Shown here in pieces: positions 48,436-56,485 of a stretch of 64,000 nucleotides of DNA. Every line of letters starts with the position of its first letter. The first letter of the stretch is position 1. The notes under the pieces were generated by a model. The model ran no database searches. It had not been told where the DNA came from and saw nothing but the letters and a program-made list of their open reading frames with translations. The DNA is from Spirilliplanes yamanashiensis (lineage in GTDB: Bacteria > Actinomycetota > Actinomycetes > Mycobacteriales > Micromonosporaceae), in assembly GCF_016863475.1 (NCBI RefSeq), contig NZ_BOOY01000003.1, positions 62,001 through 126,000 of the forward strand. Reading direction: 5' to 3'. The position numbers were made by a program, and so were the translations under genes.

Positions 48436-49207
48436 CGGTGATCCAGCGGTCGCGCAGCAGCGCCAGGATGACGACGGACACCACGAGCAGGACGAGGCTC
48501 AGCACGATCGCGGCGGGCAGGTCGGTCTCCAGCGCCAGGTAGACGGCCAGCGGCATGGTCTGGGTGCGGCCCGGGAAGTTGCCGGCGAACGTGATCGTCG
48601 CCCCGAACTCGCCGAGCGCCCGCGCCCAGCACAGCACCGCCCCCGCCACCACGCCGGGCGCCACCAGCGGCAGGGTGACGTGCGTGAACGTCGTCCACCG
48701 GCCCGCGCCCAGGGTGGCGGCGGCCTCCTCGAAGCGGGCGTCCGCGCCGCGCAGCGCCCCCTCGACGGCGATCACCAGGAACGGCATCGCCACGAACGCC
48801 TCCGCCAGCACCACCCCGGCCGTCGTGAACGGCAGCGTCACCCCGAACGTGTCGTCCAGCCAGCCGCCGACCGGGGAGTTGCGGCCCAGCGCCAGCAGCA
48901 GCGCCACCCCACCGACCACCGGCGGCAGCACCAGCGGCACCGTCACCAGCGCCCGCACGAACCGCCGCCCGGGGAACGGCACCCGGGCCAGCACCCACGC
49001 CAGCGGCACCCCCAGCACCAGGCAGACCAGGGTGGCGGTGCTGGCCGTCTGCACGCTCAGCCGCAGTGCCGTCAGCACCCCCGGCGCGGCGAGCCGCGGC
49101 CCCAGCTCCGACCACGGCGTGCGGGCCAGCAGCCCGGCCAGCGGCAGCACCAGGAACGCGAGCCCCAGCGCCGCCGGCAGCAGCAGCGCGAGCGGCGCCC
49201 GCCTCAC
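48428..49207 (-). CDS. modB: Molybdate ABC transporter permease ModB
   Basis: Encodes 259 residues from GTG 49207 (overlap with the regulator stop). It has about six membrane helices and the permease coupling loop EEAAATLGAGRWTTFTHVTL, with GEFGATITFAGNFPGRTQT near the end, characteristic of ModB/CysU-type permeases. It pairs with the ATPase downstream. Molybdate supply would serve the sulfite-oxidase-family enzyme at 25603, a functional link only. Confidence 0.9.
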   Translation of the reverse strand: MRRAPLALLLPAALGLAFLVLPLAGLLARTPWSELGPRLAAPGVLTALRLSVQTASTATLVCLVLGVPLAWVLARVPFPGRRFVRALVTVPLVLPPVVGGVALLLALGRNSPVGGWLDDTFGVTLPFTTAGVVLAEAFVAMPFLVIAVEGALRGADARFEEAAATLGAGRWTTFTHVTLPLVAPGVVAGAVLCWARALGEFGATITFAGNFPGRTQTMPLAVYLALETDLPAAIVLSLVLLVVSVVILALLRDRWITGA

Positions 49208-49608
49208 GCCCGCTTCTTCGGGCCGGTCTCCACCACCACGGTCGTCGACTTGATGACGGCGGTGGCCACGGACCCGACCTCCAGCCCCAGCTCGTCGACG
49301 GCCTCGCGGCTCATCAGCGACACCACCCGGAACGGCCCGGCCTGGATGTCGACCTGCGCCATCACGCTGTCGCGGGCGACGGCGGTGACGATGCCGCGCA
49401 GCCGGTTGCGCGCCGACGAGTGCTCGGTGCCCTCGTCCGGGCGGGCGCCGTGCTCGCGGACGAACGCGGCCAGGTCGGTGCCGTCGACGATCCGCTGCCC
49501 GGTGTCGTCCCGCCGCGCCGGCAACCGCCCGGCGTCGACCCACCGGCGCACCGTGTCGGCGCTGACGCCGAGCAGCTCGGCGGCCTCCCCGATCCGGAAT
49601 GCGCTCAC
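49204..49608 (-). CDS. HTH-TOBE molybdate-responsive regulator
   Basis: Encodes 134 residues from GTG 49608; an earlier GTG at 49626 is possible. A MerR/excisionase-type helix-turn-helix (FRIGEAAELLGVSADTVRRW) is joined to a single TOBE (Mop) domain (NRLRGIVTAVARDSVMAQV, VVSLMSREAVDELGLEVGS, AVIKSTTVVVE). Such proteins bind molybdate and control mod genes in actinobacteria. Its stop overlaps the modB start, so regulator and transporter are one operon. Confidence 0.9.
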   Translation of the reverse strand: MSAFRIGEAAELLGVSADTVRRWVDAGRLPARRDDTGQRIVDGTDLAAFVREHGARPDEGTEHSSARNRLRGIVTAVARDSVMAQVDIQAGPFRVVSLMSREAVDELGLEVGSVATAVIKSTTVVVETGPKKRA

Positions 49609-49724
49609 CGCGCCACCGTAACCCACGCACCTGCGAGCCGGTGGGTCCCCGCGCCCTCGTACCTGCCGGTCGGGACCGCGGATATTCGGCTGCGGCCGGA
49701 CCCGGCGCGCGCCTACCGTGCGGC

Positions 49725-50429
49725 ATGGCCGCTCACCTGTACGCCCTCTGCTTCGGCGCGAACGACCCCCTGACCGTGGCGCGGTTCTGGTCCGGCCTGC
49801 TGGGCTGGGAGCTGACCGGCGACCCGCGGGGCGGCCACCAGCTCCGGCCGGCCGACGACACGGGGTTCCGGCTGCGGTTCGTGCCCACCGCGGCGCCGAA
49901 GACGGGCCCGAACCAGGTGCACTTCGACCTGACCAGCGCGTCGGAGGCGGCCCAGCTGCGGACGGTGGACCGGGCGCTGGAGCTGGGCGGCCGGCACATC
50001 GACGTGGGTCAGCTGCCCGAGGAGGGGCACGTGGTGCTCGCCGACCCGGAGGGCAACGAGTTCTGCGTCATCGAGGCCGGCAACGACTTCCTCGCCGACT
50101 GCGGGTTCATCGGGGCGCTGTCGTCCGACGGCATGCCGGACGTCGGGTACTTCTGGAGCGAGGCGCTGGGCTGGCCGCTGGTGTGGGACCAGGACCAGGA
50201 GACCGCGATCCGCTCCCCGCACGGCGGCCCGAAGATCACCTGGGGCGGCCCGCCGGTCGTGCCGAAGACCGGCCACAACCGGCTGTGGTTCGACCTCGTC
50301 GCGGACGGCGACCGGCGGGCCGAGGCCGGCCGCCTGCTCGCCCTCGGCGCGACCCGCCTCGGCGACGCGGAGTTCGCCGACCCCGGCGGCAACGAGTTCT
50401 GCCTGCTGGCCCCGGAGGACGTCGCCTAG
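49725..50429 (+). CDS. Two-domain VOC (glyoxalase-like) protein
   Basis: Encodes 234 residues. Two successive VOC domains are visible: residues about 1-115 (CFGANDPLTVARFWSGLLG, then VLADPEGNEFCVIE) and about 125-234 (DVGYFWSEALGWPLV, then FADPGGNEFCLLA). The E-F-C ends of both halves are conserved. Such tandem VOC proteins are common in actinomycetes, and the substrate is unknown. It shares its stop region with the convergent PNPOx-like gene (CTAG). Confidence 0.88.
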   Translation: MAAHLYALCFGANDPLTVARFWSGLLGWELTGDPRGGHQLRPADDTGFRLRFVPTAAPKTGPNQVHFDLTSASEAAQLRTVDRALELGGRHIDVGQLPEEGHVVLADPEGNEFCVIEAGNDFLADCGFIGALSSDGMPDVGYFWSEALGWPLVWDQDQETAIRSPHGGPKITWGGPPVVPKTGHNRLWFDLVADGDRRAEAGRLLALGATRLGDAEFADPGGNEFCLLAPEDVA

Positions 50430-50845
50430 TACGCGTAGCGGCGCACCGCCTCCGGATGGATGACGATGCGCAGCAGCTCGCCGGCGAGGATCTCGGCGAG
50501 GTCGCGCGCCCGCACCGGGTCGCCCAGGTCCCAGTAGCGGGCGGCCAGGCGCGAGCACAGCTCGTGCGCCCCGCCGGCCTCCACCGTGGCGGGGCCGGCG
50601 ACGGACACCCAGCGCTCGCGCTCGCCCACCGGGGCGGCCACGACGAGGGACGCGCGGGGGTCGCGCCGCAGGCGCCGCACCTTCAGCGAGTCCGGCTCGG
50701 TGAACAGCTGGATCGTGCCGTCGTCGGTCGCCTCGAACCACACCGGCCGCGGCTGCGGCGGCTGCGCCGTCCCGGCCACGGTGAGGAACCCGTGCAGGGG
50801 GCGGCGGAGGAACTCCAAATCGTCGGCGGTCAGCGCGTCGCTCAT
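50426..50845 (-). CDS. PNPOx-like flavin/F420-binding split-barrel protein
   Basis: Encodes 139 residues from ATG 50845. The split-barrel pattern is evident: EFLRRPLHGFLTVAGT, PRPVWFEATDDGTIQLFTEP, LRRDPRASLVVAAP, WVSVAGPATVEAGG and LRIVIHPEAVRRYAY. Members bind FMN, F420 or heme and often carry out small redox reactions; many actinobacterial ones are F420-dependent. It lies just downstream of dinB on the same strand (14 bp) and may be co-transcribed. Confidence 0.85.
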   Translation of the reverse strand: MSDALTADDLEFLRRPLHGFLTVAGTAQPPQPRPVWFEATDDGTIQLFTEPDSLKVRRLRRDPRASLVVAAPVGERERWVSVAGPATVEAGGAHELCSRLAARYWDLGDPVRARDLAEILAGELLRIVIHPEAVRRYAY

Positions 50846-50859
50846 GACGACGATTGTGC

Positions 50860-52056
50860 CTAGTCCGGCAGCAGCGGCACCGCCGGTCCGAGGTCGCGGC
50901 CGACCAGGGCGCCGCGCACCACCGACGACGAGCCGAACCGGTCGCGGACCGCGTCGAGCGCCACGTCGAGGTCGGGGCCGCTGTCGCGGGCGAAGGGCAG
51001 TTCGAGCTGGACGGCGCCGTCGTCGTCGAGGTTGCCGATCGAGACGCCGACCAGGGTGCAGCCCTGCACGGCGATGAGTGGGCCGGCCGCCCGCAGCAGC
51101 GCCCGGGCCACCGTCAGCAGCGTGCGGGTGGAGTCGGTGGGGCGGGGCAGCGTGTGCGACCGGGTGGCGCGGGTGAAGTCGTCGAAGCGCAGCCGCAGGG
51201 TGACCGTGCGCCCGGCCCGGCCCGCCTTGCGCATGCGCTTGCCGACCCTGTCGACCAGCCCGGCCAGCACCGCCTCGATCGCCTCCGGGGTGCGCCGGCC
51301 GCGGCCCAGCGCGGACTGGGCGCCCATCGAGCCGCGGCGCTTGCCGGTCTGCACCCGGCGCGGGTCGCGGTTGTGCGCCAGGGCGTGCAGGTGGTGGCCG
51401 GCCCCCGGGCCGAGGATGGACACCAGGCCGGCCTCGCCGAGCCGGGCCACCTGACCGACCGTGCGGATGCCGCGCTCGCGCAGCTTGCCGGACGTCACCG
51501 GGCCGACGCCCCACAGCCGCTCGACCGGCAGCGGGTGCAGGAACGACAGCTCGCCGTCCGGCGGCACGAGCAGCAGGCCGTCGGGCTTGGCGACGCCGCT
51601 GGCGACCTTCGCCAGGAACTTCGTGCGCGCCACCCCGACGGTGATCGCCAGGCCGACCCGCTCGCGCACGTCGCGGCGCAGCTGGGCGGCGACGGCCAGC
51701 GGCGACGGCCGGATGCGGTGCAGGCCCGCCACGTCGAGGAACGCCTCGTCGATCGACAGCCCCTCGACCTCGGGCGTTGTGCTGCGGAACACCTCGAACA
51801 CCGCCCGGCTGGCCGCCGTGTACGCCGACATGCGCGGCGGCACGATGACGGCCTGCGGGCACAGCAGGCGCGCCTGGCGGCCGCCCATCGCGGTGCGCAC
51901 GCCGCACGCCTTCGCCTCGTAGCTGCACGCCAGGACCACGCCGCCGCCGACGATGACGGGGCGGCCGCGCAGAGCCGGGTCGTCACGCTGCTCGACCGAC
52001 GCGTAGAACGCGTCGAGGTCGGCATGGAGGATCGTCGCCCCGGGCACGACCAGCAC
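50860..52056 (-). CDS. dinB: DNA polymerase IV (Y-family)
   Basis: Encodes 398 residues from GTG 52056; GTG 52047 is an alternative. Catalytic acids lie in HADLDAFYASVE (D13) and SIDEAFLDV (D103, E104). The thumb helix-hairpin-helix (LWGVGPVTSGKLRERGI) and little-finger domain are complete. No beta-clamp motif is obvious at the C-terminus. It performs error-prone translesion synthesis. The upstream region has ACACGTGT and CGAATTCG palindromes but no recognised LexA box. Confidence 0.92.
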   Translation of the reverse strand: MLVVPGATILHADLDAFYASVEQRDDPALRGRPVIVGGGVVLACSYEAKACGVRTAMGGRQARLLCPQAVIVPPRMSAYTAASRAVFEVFRSTTPEVEGLSIDEAFLDVAGLHRIRPSPLAVAAQLRRDVRERVGLAITVGVARTKFLAKVASGVAKPDGLLLVPPDGELSFLHPLPVERLWGVGPVTSGKLRERGIRTVGQVARLGEAGLVSILGPGAGHHLHALAHNRDPRRVQTGKRRGSMGAQSALGRGRRTPEAIEAVLAGLVDRVGKRMRKAGRAGRTVTLRLRFDDFTRATRSHTLPRPTDSTRTLLTVARALLRAAGPLIAVQGCTLVGVSIGNLDDDGAVQLELPFARDSGPDLDVALDAVRDRFGSSSVVRGALVGRDLGPAVPLLPD

Positions 52057-52118
52057 TTTAGCACACGTGTACGAATTCGGATGACGCCCGGCGCGGGCCC
52101 GGGTTACGGTCGCGCGGA

Positions 52119-52131
52119 CGGAACCGTTCCG
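52119..52131. promoter_or_regulatory. Palindrome CGGAACCGTTCCG between dinB and the ribosomal protection gene
   Basis: A perfect 13-bp palindrome with a single central base, 19 bp before the leader ORF start. GAAC/GTTC arms recall actinobacterial SOS boxes, but the four-base spacer of the SOS box is missing, so a different repressor is more likely. It could control the leader and ribosomal protection gene. Confidence 0.4.
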
Positions 52132-52149
52132 AGGTCAGGAGAGCCAACG

Positions 52150-52257
52150 ATGCGAGCAGCGCGCATGTCCCTCCCGCTCCCTGTCGCCCACCTCGAGGAC
52201 ATGACGCTGCATGCGCTCCATCAATCTCGGCATCCTGGCGCACGTCGACGCCGGTAA
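52150..52257 (+). CDS. Leader ORF (35 aa) overlapping the ribosomal protection gene
   Basis: ATG 52150 has an excellent site (AGGAGAG, 6 nt spacing). The predicted peptide begins MRAARMSLPLPVAHLEDM and ends in an Arg run (GARRRR). It runs through the start of the ribosomal protection gene (52211) in a different frame and stops at 52257. The main gene has only a GAGGA about 13 nt upstream. This suggests translational attenuation or coupling, by analogy with leader peptides of tetM-type genes. Confidence 0.55.
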   Translation: MRAARMSLPLPVAHLEDMTLHALHQSRHPGARRRR

Positions 52258-54139
52258 GACCAGCCTCACCGAGCGGCTCCTGTACGCCGCCGGGGTGATC
52301 GACCGGCTCGGCTCCGTCGACGCCGGTGACACCACCACCGACACGCTCGCGCTCGAACGGCAGCGCGGCATCACCATCAAGAGCGCCGTGGCGTCGTTCA
52401 CCGTCGGCGACGCCGCCACCGGCACCACCGTGACCATCGTGGACACCCCCGGCCACCCCGACTTCATCGCGGAGGTGGACCGGGCGCTCGGCGTGCTCGA
52501 CGGCGCCGTGCTCGTCGTCTCGGCGGTCGAGGGGGTCCAGCCGCAGACCCGGGTGCTCATGCGGGCGCTGCGCCGGCTGCGGGTGCCGACGCTGCTCTTC
52601 GTCAACAAGATCGACCGCCGGGGCGCCCGCGACCTGCTGCCGGACCTGGCGGCGAAGCTCAGCCCGGCGGTGGTGCCGATGGGGGCCGTCGTCGCCCCCG
52701 GCACACCCGGGGCGGCGTTCGTGCCCGGCGACGACCCGCGCCGGATCGACGTGCTGGCCGACCTGGACGACGCGGTGCTGCGGGCGTACGTGCGCGGCGA
52801 GCCGATCGACGTGCGGGCCCGGCTGGCCGCCCAGACCCGGGCCGGACGGGCGTTCCCCGTGTTCGCCGGGTCGGCGGTCACCGGCGCGGGCGTGCCCGAG
52901 CTGATGGCGGCCCTGCCGGAGCTGCTGCCCGCGGCGGCCGCCGACGCGGGCGCGCCGCCGGCCGGCACGGTGTTCAAGGTGGAGCGCGGCGCGGCGGGGG
53001 AGCGGATCGCGTACGCGCGGCTGTTCGCGGGGACGCTGCGCCCGCGCGACCGGGTCACCGTCGGCGGCCGGGAGGCCAAGGTCACCGGCATCGACGTCGT
53101 GGACGCGGGGCCGCCCGGCGAGCTGACGGCGGGCCGGATCGGCCGGGTGCGCGGCCTGGGCGCGGTGCGGATCGGCGACGCGCTCGGCGCCGGCCCGGCC
53201 CCGGCGGCCGGCGCCTTCGCCCCGCCCACCCTGGAGACCGTGGTGGAGCCGGTGTCCGGCCGGGACCGCGGTGCGCTCTACGCGGCGCTCACCGAGCTGG
53301 CCGAGCAGGACCCGCTCATCGACCTGCGTCGCGACGACCGGCGGCGGGAGATCTCCGTGTCGCTGTACGGCGAGGTGCAGAAGGAGGTGATCGAGGCCAC
53401 GCTCGCCGCCGACTACGGGCTGGCCGTCCGCTTCCGCGAGACCACCACCCTGCACATCGAGCGCCCCGCCGGCGCGGGCGAGGCCGTCGAGGTGGGGATC
53501 AAGGACGTCACGCCGTTCCTGGCCACGCTCGGCCTGCGGGTCGAGCCGGCCGCGCCGGGCACCGGCGTCGGGTACCGGCTCGGGGTGGAGCTGGGCTCGA
53601 TGCCGTACGCGTTCTTCGCCGCCGTCGAGGACACCGTGCGCGCCACCCTGGCGGAGGGGCTGCACGGCTGGCCGGTCACCGACTGCCTCGTCACGCTGAC
53701 CCGCAACGGCTACTGGCCGCGGCAGAGCCACGCGCACGCCACGTTCGACAAGAGCATGTCCACCACGGGCGGCGACTTCCGCGGCCTCACCCCGCTGGTG
53801 CTGATGGCGGCGCTGCGCGCGGCGGGCACGACGGTGCTGGAGCCGGTCCTCCGGTTCCGGCTCGACGCCCCGGCCACCGCGCCGGTGCTGCCGCTGCTCG
53901 CCCGCCTCGGCGCGGTGCCGCTGACCGCCACCGGCGAGGTCGTCGAGGGGTACGTGCCCGCGGCCCGCGTGCACGAGCTGGAGCGGGCGCTGCCCGGCCT
54001 GACCGGCGGCGAGGGCGTGCTGGAGGCGGCGTTCGACCACTGGGAGCCGGTGCGCGGGCCGGCGCCCGCGCGGCCGCGCACCGACGACGACCCGCTGCAC
54101 CGGAAGGAGTACCTGCTGCGCGTCCAGCGCCGGGTGTAA
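52211..54139 (+). CDS. Ribosomal protection GTPase (Tet(M)/Otr(A)-like, EF-G paralogue)
   Basis: Encodes 642 residues. GTPase motifs G1 AHVDAGKT (10-17), RGITIKSA, G3 DTPGHPDF and G4 NKID are intact, and the EF-G-like domains II-V follow. The C-terminal region contains MSTTGGDFRGLTPLVLMAAL, typical of TetM/OtrA-type proteins that dislodge tetracycline from the ribosome. Otr(A)-like proteins are common in actinomycetes, so resistance is plausible but housekeeping ribosome-rescue roles are also possible. The start overlaps the leader ORF. Confidence 0.9.
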   Translation: MRSINLGILAHVDAGKTSLTERLLYAAGVIDRLGSVDAGDTTTDTLALERQRGITIKSAVASFTVGDAATGTTVTIVDTPGHPDFIAEVDRALGVLDGAVLVVSAVEGVQPQTRVLMRALRRLRVPTLLFVNKIDRRGARDLLPDLAAKLSPAVVPMGAVVAPGTPGAAFVPGDDPRRIDVLADLDDAVLRAYVRGEPIDVRARLAAQTRAGRAFPVFAGSAVTGAGVPELMAALPELLPAAAADAGAPPAGTVFKVERGAAGERIAYARLFAGTLRPRDRVTVGGREAKVTGIDVVDAGPPGELTAGRIGRVRGLGAVRIGDALGAGPAPAAGAFAPPTLETVVEPVSGRDRGALYAALTELAEQDPLIDLRRDDRRREISVSLYGEVQKEVIEATLAADYGLAVRFRETTTLHIERPAGAGEAVEVGIKDVTPFLATLGLRVEPAAPGTGVGYRLGVELGSMPYAFFAAVEDTVRATLAEGLHGWPVTDCLVTLTRNGYWPRQSHAHATFDKSMSTTGGDFRGLTPLVLMAALRAAGTTVLEPVLRFRLDAPATAPVLPLLARLGAVPLTATGEVVEGYVPAARVHELERALPGLTGGEGVLEAAFDHWEPVRGPAPARPRTDDDPLHRKEYLLRVQRRV

Positions 54140-54186
54140 TCCAGGCCACACCAGCGAAGGGCACCCTAAGTCGGCAGAATGCAGGG

Positions 54187-54504
54187 ATGGCAGAGAGCGC
54201 GGAGCTGTTCGGGCCCGGCGTCACCGCGCAGGTGATGCGGCACATGAACGACGACCACGGCGAGGACTCGCTGCTCATCTGCCGGGCGCTGGGCGGCCGG
54301 GACGCCGCCACGGCCGCCCGGATGAGCGGCATGGACGCGGCCGGCATCGTGTTCGCCGTCGACGAGCCGGGCGGGGTCGCCGAGGTGCGCATCCCGTGGA
54401 GCGGCCCGGTCACCGAGCGCCCGCAGATCCGCCAGGAGGTCGTGCGCATGTACGCGGCCGCCCGCGCGGCGCTCGGCCTGCCCGCCGACGAGCGGACCCA
54501 CTGA
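54187..54504 (+). CDS. DUF2470 protein
   Basis: Encodes 105 residues. The DUF2470 pattern HMNDDHGEDSLLICRALGG and VRIPWSGPVTERPQIRQEVVRM is clear. The domain is related to the C-terminal heme-binding part of HugZ-type heme oxygenases. It lies two bases before the heme oxygenase start, so the pair is one operon and the protein may bind heme or a heme product. The ribosome-binding site is weak (GCAGGG). Confidence 0.85.
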   Translation: MAESAELFGPGVTAQVMRHMNDDHGEDSLLICRALGGRDAATAARMSGMDAAGIVFAVDEPGGVAEVRIPWSGPVTERPQIRQEVVRMYAAARAALGLPADERTH

Positions 54505-54505
54505 C

Positions 54506-55147
54506 GTGTTCAGCGCCGAGCTGCGCGCCGCCACCGCCGCCGCCCACCGCACCGCCGAGCGCGGCGCCTACCTGGACGCCCTGCTCGGCGGCCGCCTCGA
54601 CCGGGCCGGCTACGCCGCGCTCGTCGCCCAGCACTGGTACGTGTACCGCGCGCTGGAGGCGGCCGCCGACGACATGCGCGCCGACCCGGTGGCCGCGCTG
54701 TTCGCCGACGAGCGGCTGACCCGGCTGCCCGCGCTGGAGGCCGACCTGGCGTACCTGCTCGGCCCGGACTGGCGCGACGCCGTCCGCCCCGGCCCGGCCA
54801 CCGCCGCGTACGCCGAGCGCCTCACCGCCGTCTGCCACGACTGGCCGGGCGGCTTCGTGGCCCACCACTACACCCGCTACCTGGGCGACCTGTCCGGCGG
54901 GCAGTACATCGCCGCCGCCGTCGCCGAGATCTACGGCCTGCCGGGCCGGCACGGCGTCGCGTTCTACGACTTCGCCGGCATCGACCCGGGCACGTTCCGC
55001 GACGGCTACCGCGACCTGCTCGACGCGGCGCCGTGGGACGCCGCCGAGCGCGCCCGCATCGTCGACGAGGTGCTGCTGGCGTACCGGTTCAACACCGACG
55101 TGTTCGCGGACCTCGCGGCCGACCTGGACCGCTGGGCGGTCGCCTAG
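54506..55147 (+). CDS. Biliverdin-producing heme oxygenase
   Basis: Encodes 213 residues from GTG 54506. Proximal heme ligand H14 is in AAAHRTAERGAY; the distal helix YLGDLSGGQYIA is intact, as is HWYVYRALEAAADDM. It opens heme to biliverdin, iron and carbon monoxide in the cytosol, releasing iron. It follows DUF2470 directly, with a TTAGG-like motif upstream that might reflect iron control. Its stop is shared with the convergent STAS stop through CTAG. Confidence 0.92.
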   Translation: MFSAELRAATAAAHRTAERGAYLDALLGGRLDRAGYAALVAQHWYVYRALEAAADDMRADPVAALFADERLTRLPALEADLAYLLGPDWRDAVRPGPATAAYAERLTAVCHDWPGGFVAHHYTRYLGDLSGGQYIAAAVAEIYGLPGRHGVAFYDFAGIDPGTFRDGYRDLLDAAPWDAAERARIVDEVLLAYRFNTDVFADLAADLDRWAVA

Positions 55148-55479
55148 CGCCCGGCGGGGCCCAGGCCGAACACCGCCGCCAGGCCCGTCACCTCGAGCGC
55201 CTTGCGCACCGGCGGCGACGGGTCCACCAGCGTCAGCGGCACCCCGGCGGCGGCCGCGCTGTTGCGGGCGCTGATCAGCGCGCCCATCGCGTACGAGTCG
55301 ATGAAGCTGAGCCGGCTCACGTCGACCACCAGGAACCGGCAGCCGGTGCCCACCACGGCGGCGGCCAGGCTGTCGCGCACGTCGTCGGCGGTGTTCAGGT
55401 CGAGCTCGCCCGCGAGGCCGGCCGTCAGCACGCCGTCGGCGTCGACGGGCACGTACGAGACCAGGGGTTCCTTCGGCAC
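55144..55479 (-). CDS. STAS-domain anti-sigma-factor antagonist (second copy)
   Basis: Encodes 111 residues from GTG 55479. Single STAS domain with LAGELDLNTADDVRD and VSRLSFIDSYAMGALI; the Ser after ID is the expected phosphosite. It is distinct from the STAS protein at 29237 (different flanks). No partner kinase adjoins it. The divergent gene at 55514 encodes a LigD-type polymerase. Confidence 0.85.
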   Translation of the reverse strand: MPKEPLVSYVPVDADGVLTAGLAGELDLNTADDVRDSLAAAVVGTGCRFLVVDVSRLSFIDSYAMGALISARNSAAAAGVPLTLVDPSPPVRKALEVTGLAAVFGLGPAGR

Positions 55480-55513
55480 CCGTCCGAGGGTAGTCCGCGC
55501 TTAAGGTGATCGG

Positions 55514-56464
55514 ATGGGCGAGGCGGACGTGAAGCTCACCAACCTGGACCAGCCGCTGTTCGACGGGTCGGACGCCACCAAGGGCGACCTGGTCGGCTAC
55601 CTGACGGCCGTGGCCGGGCGGATCCTGCCGGGGCTGCGCGGCCGGCCCCTGTCCGTGGTGCGGGTGCGCCCGGGGCAGGAGCCGTTCATGCAGAAGAACC
55701 TGCCGAAGTACACCCCGGAGTGGGTGCGCCGGGTGGGGGTGTGGGCGGAGGCGTCGCACCGGGAGGTGTCGTACGCCCTCTGCGACGACGAGCGCACCCT
55801 CGTCTGGTTCGCCAACCAGCGCGCCGTCGAGTACCACCCGGCGCTGTCCACCGCCGACGCCCCGCACCGGCAGACCCACCTGATCATGGACCTGGACCCG
55901 CCGGAGGGCGACTCGTTCCCGGCCGCCGTGGCGGGGGCGCGGCTGGTCCGGGAGGCGCTGCGCGGCTGCGGCCTGGACGGCGCGGTCAAGACCAGCGGCG
56001 CCAAGGGCGTGCACGTGTTCGTGCCGATCGCCGAGCACCCGACGGAGGACGTGGCCGCCGCCGGGCGCGCGCTGGCCGCCCGCGCCGAGCGGCTCGACCC
56101 GGCGCTGGCCACCACCGCGTTCATCAAGGACGACCGGGCCGGCAAGGTGTTCCTCGACGCCACCCGGGTGGGCGGGGCGACCGTCGTCGCCGCGTACAGC
56201 CCGCGGATCCGGCCCGGCGCGACCGTGTCGTTCCCGGTGTCCTGGGACGACCTCGGCGACGTGCGCCCGGCCGACTTCACGATCCGGACGGCGCCCGGCC
56301 TGCTCGGCGACGCCGATCCGTGGCGGGACGCCCTGCCGGCGCCGCAGGAGCTGCCCGCCGACCTGATCGCCGAGGGCCACACCATCCCGGTCGCCCGCGT
56401 GCAGGCGATGCACGAGGGCAAGCGCCGCGCGCGGGCCCGCCGGGCGGGCGGCGAGGCCGGCTGA
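55514..56464 (+). CDS. Stand-alone LigD-type polymerase/primase domain (AEP)
   Basis: Encodes 316 residues from ATG 55514 behind AAGGTGA. The LigD PolDom motifs are visible: LTNLDQPLF at the start, THLIMDLDPPEGD with metal ligands D126 and D128, KTSGAKGVHVFVPI, and SWDDLGDVRPADFTIR. It lacks ligase and nuclease domains. Such polymerases fill ends in Ku-dependent end joining or in stress repair. Neither ku nor a ligase gene is in the window. Confidence 0.9.
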   Translation: MGEADVKLTNLDQPLFDGSDATKGDLVGYLTAVAGRILPGLRGRPLSVVRVRPGQEPFMQKNLPKYTPEWVRRVGVWAEASHREVSYALCDDERTLVWFANQRAVEYHPALSTADAPHRQTHLIMDLDPPEGDSFPAAVAGARLVREALRGCGLDGAVKTSGAKGVHVFVPIAEHPTEDVAAAGRALAARAERLDPALATTAFIKDDRAGKVFLDATRVGGATVVAAYSPRIRPGATVSFPVSWDDLGDVRPADFTIRTAPGLLGDADPWRDALPAPQELPADLIAEGHTIPVARVQAMHEGKRRARARRAGGEAG

Positions 56465-56485
56465 CCCGGCCCCGCCGCACCGGGT

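Noticed and set aside
52057-52131. LexA/SOS box for dinB
   Set aside because: The palindromes ACACGTGT, CGAATTCG and CGGAACCGTTCCG lack the GAAC-N4-GTTC spacing of actinobacterial SOS boxes.
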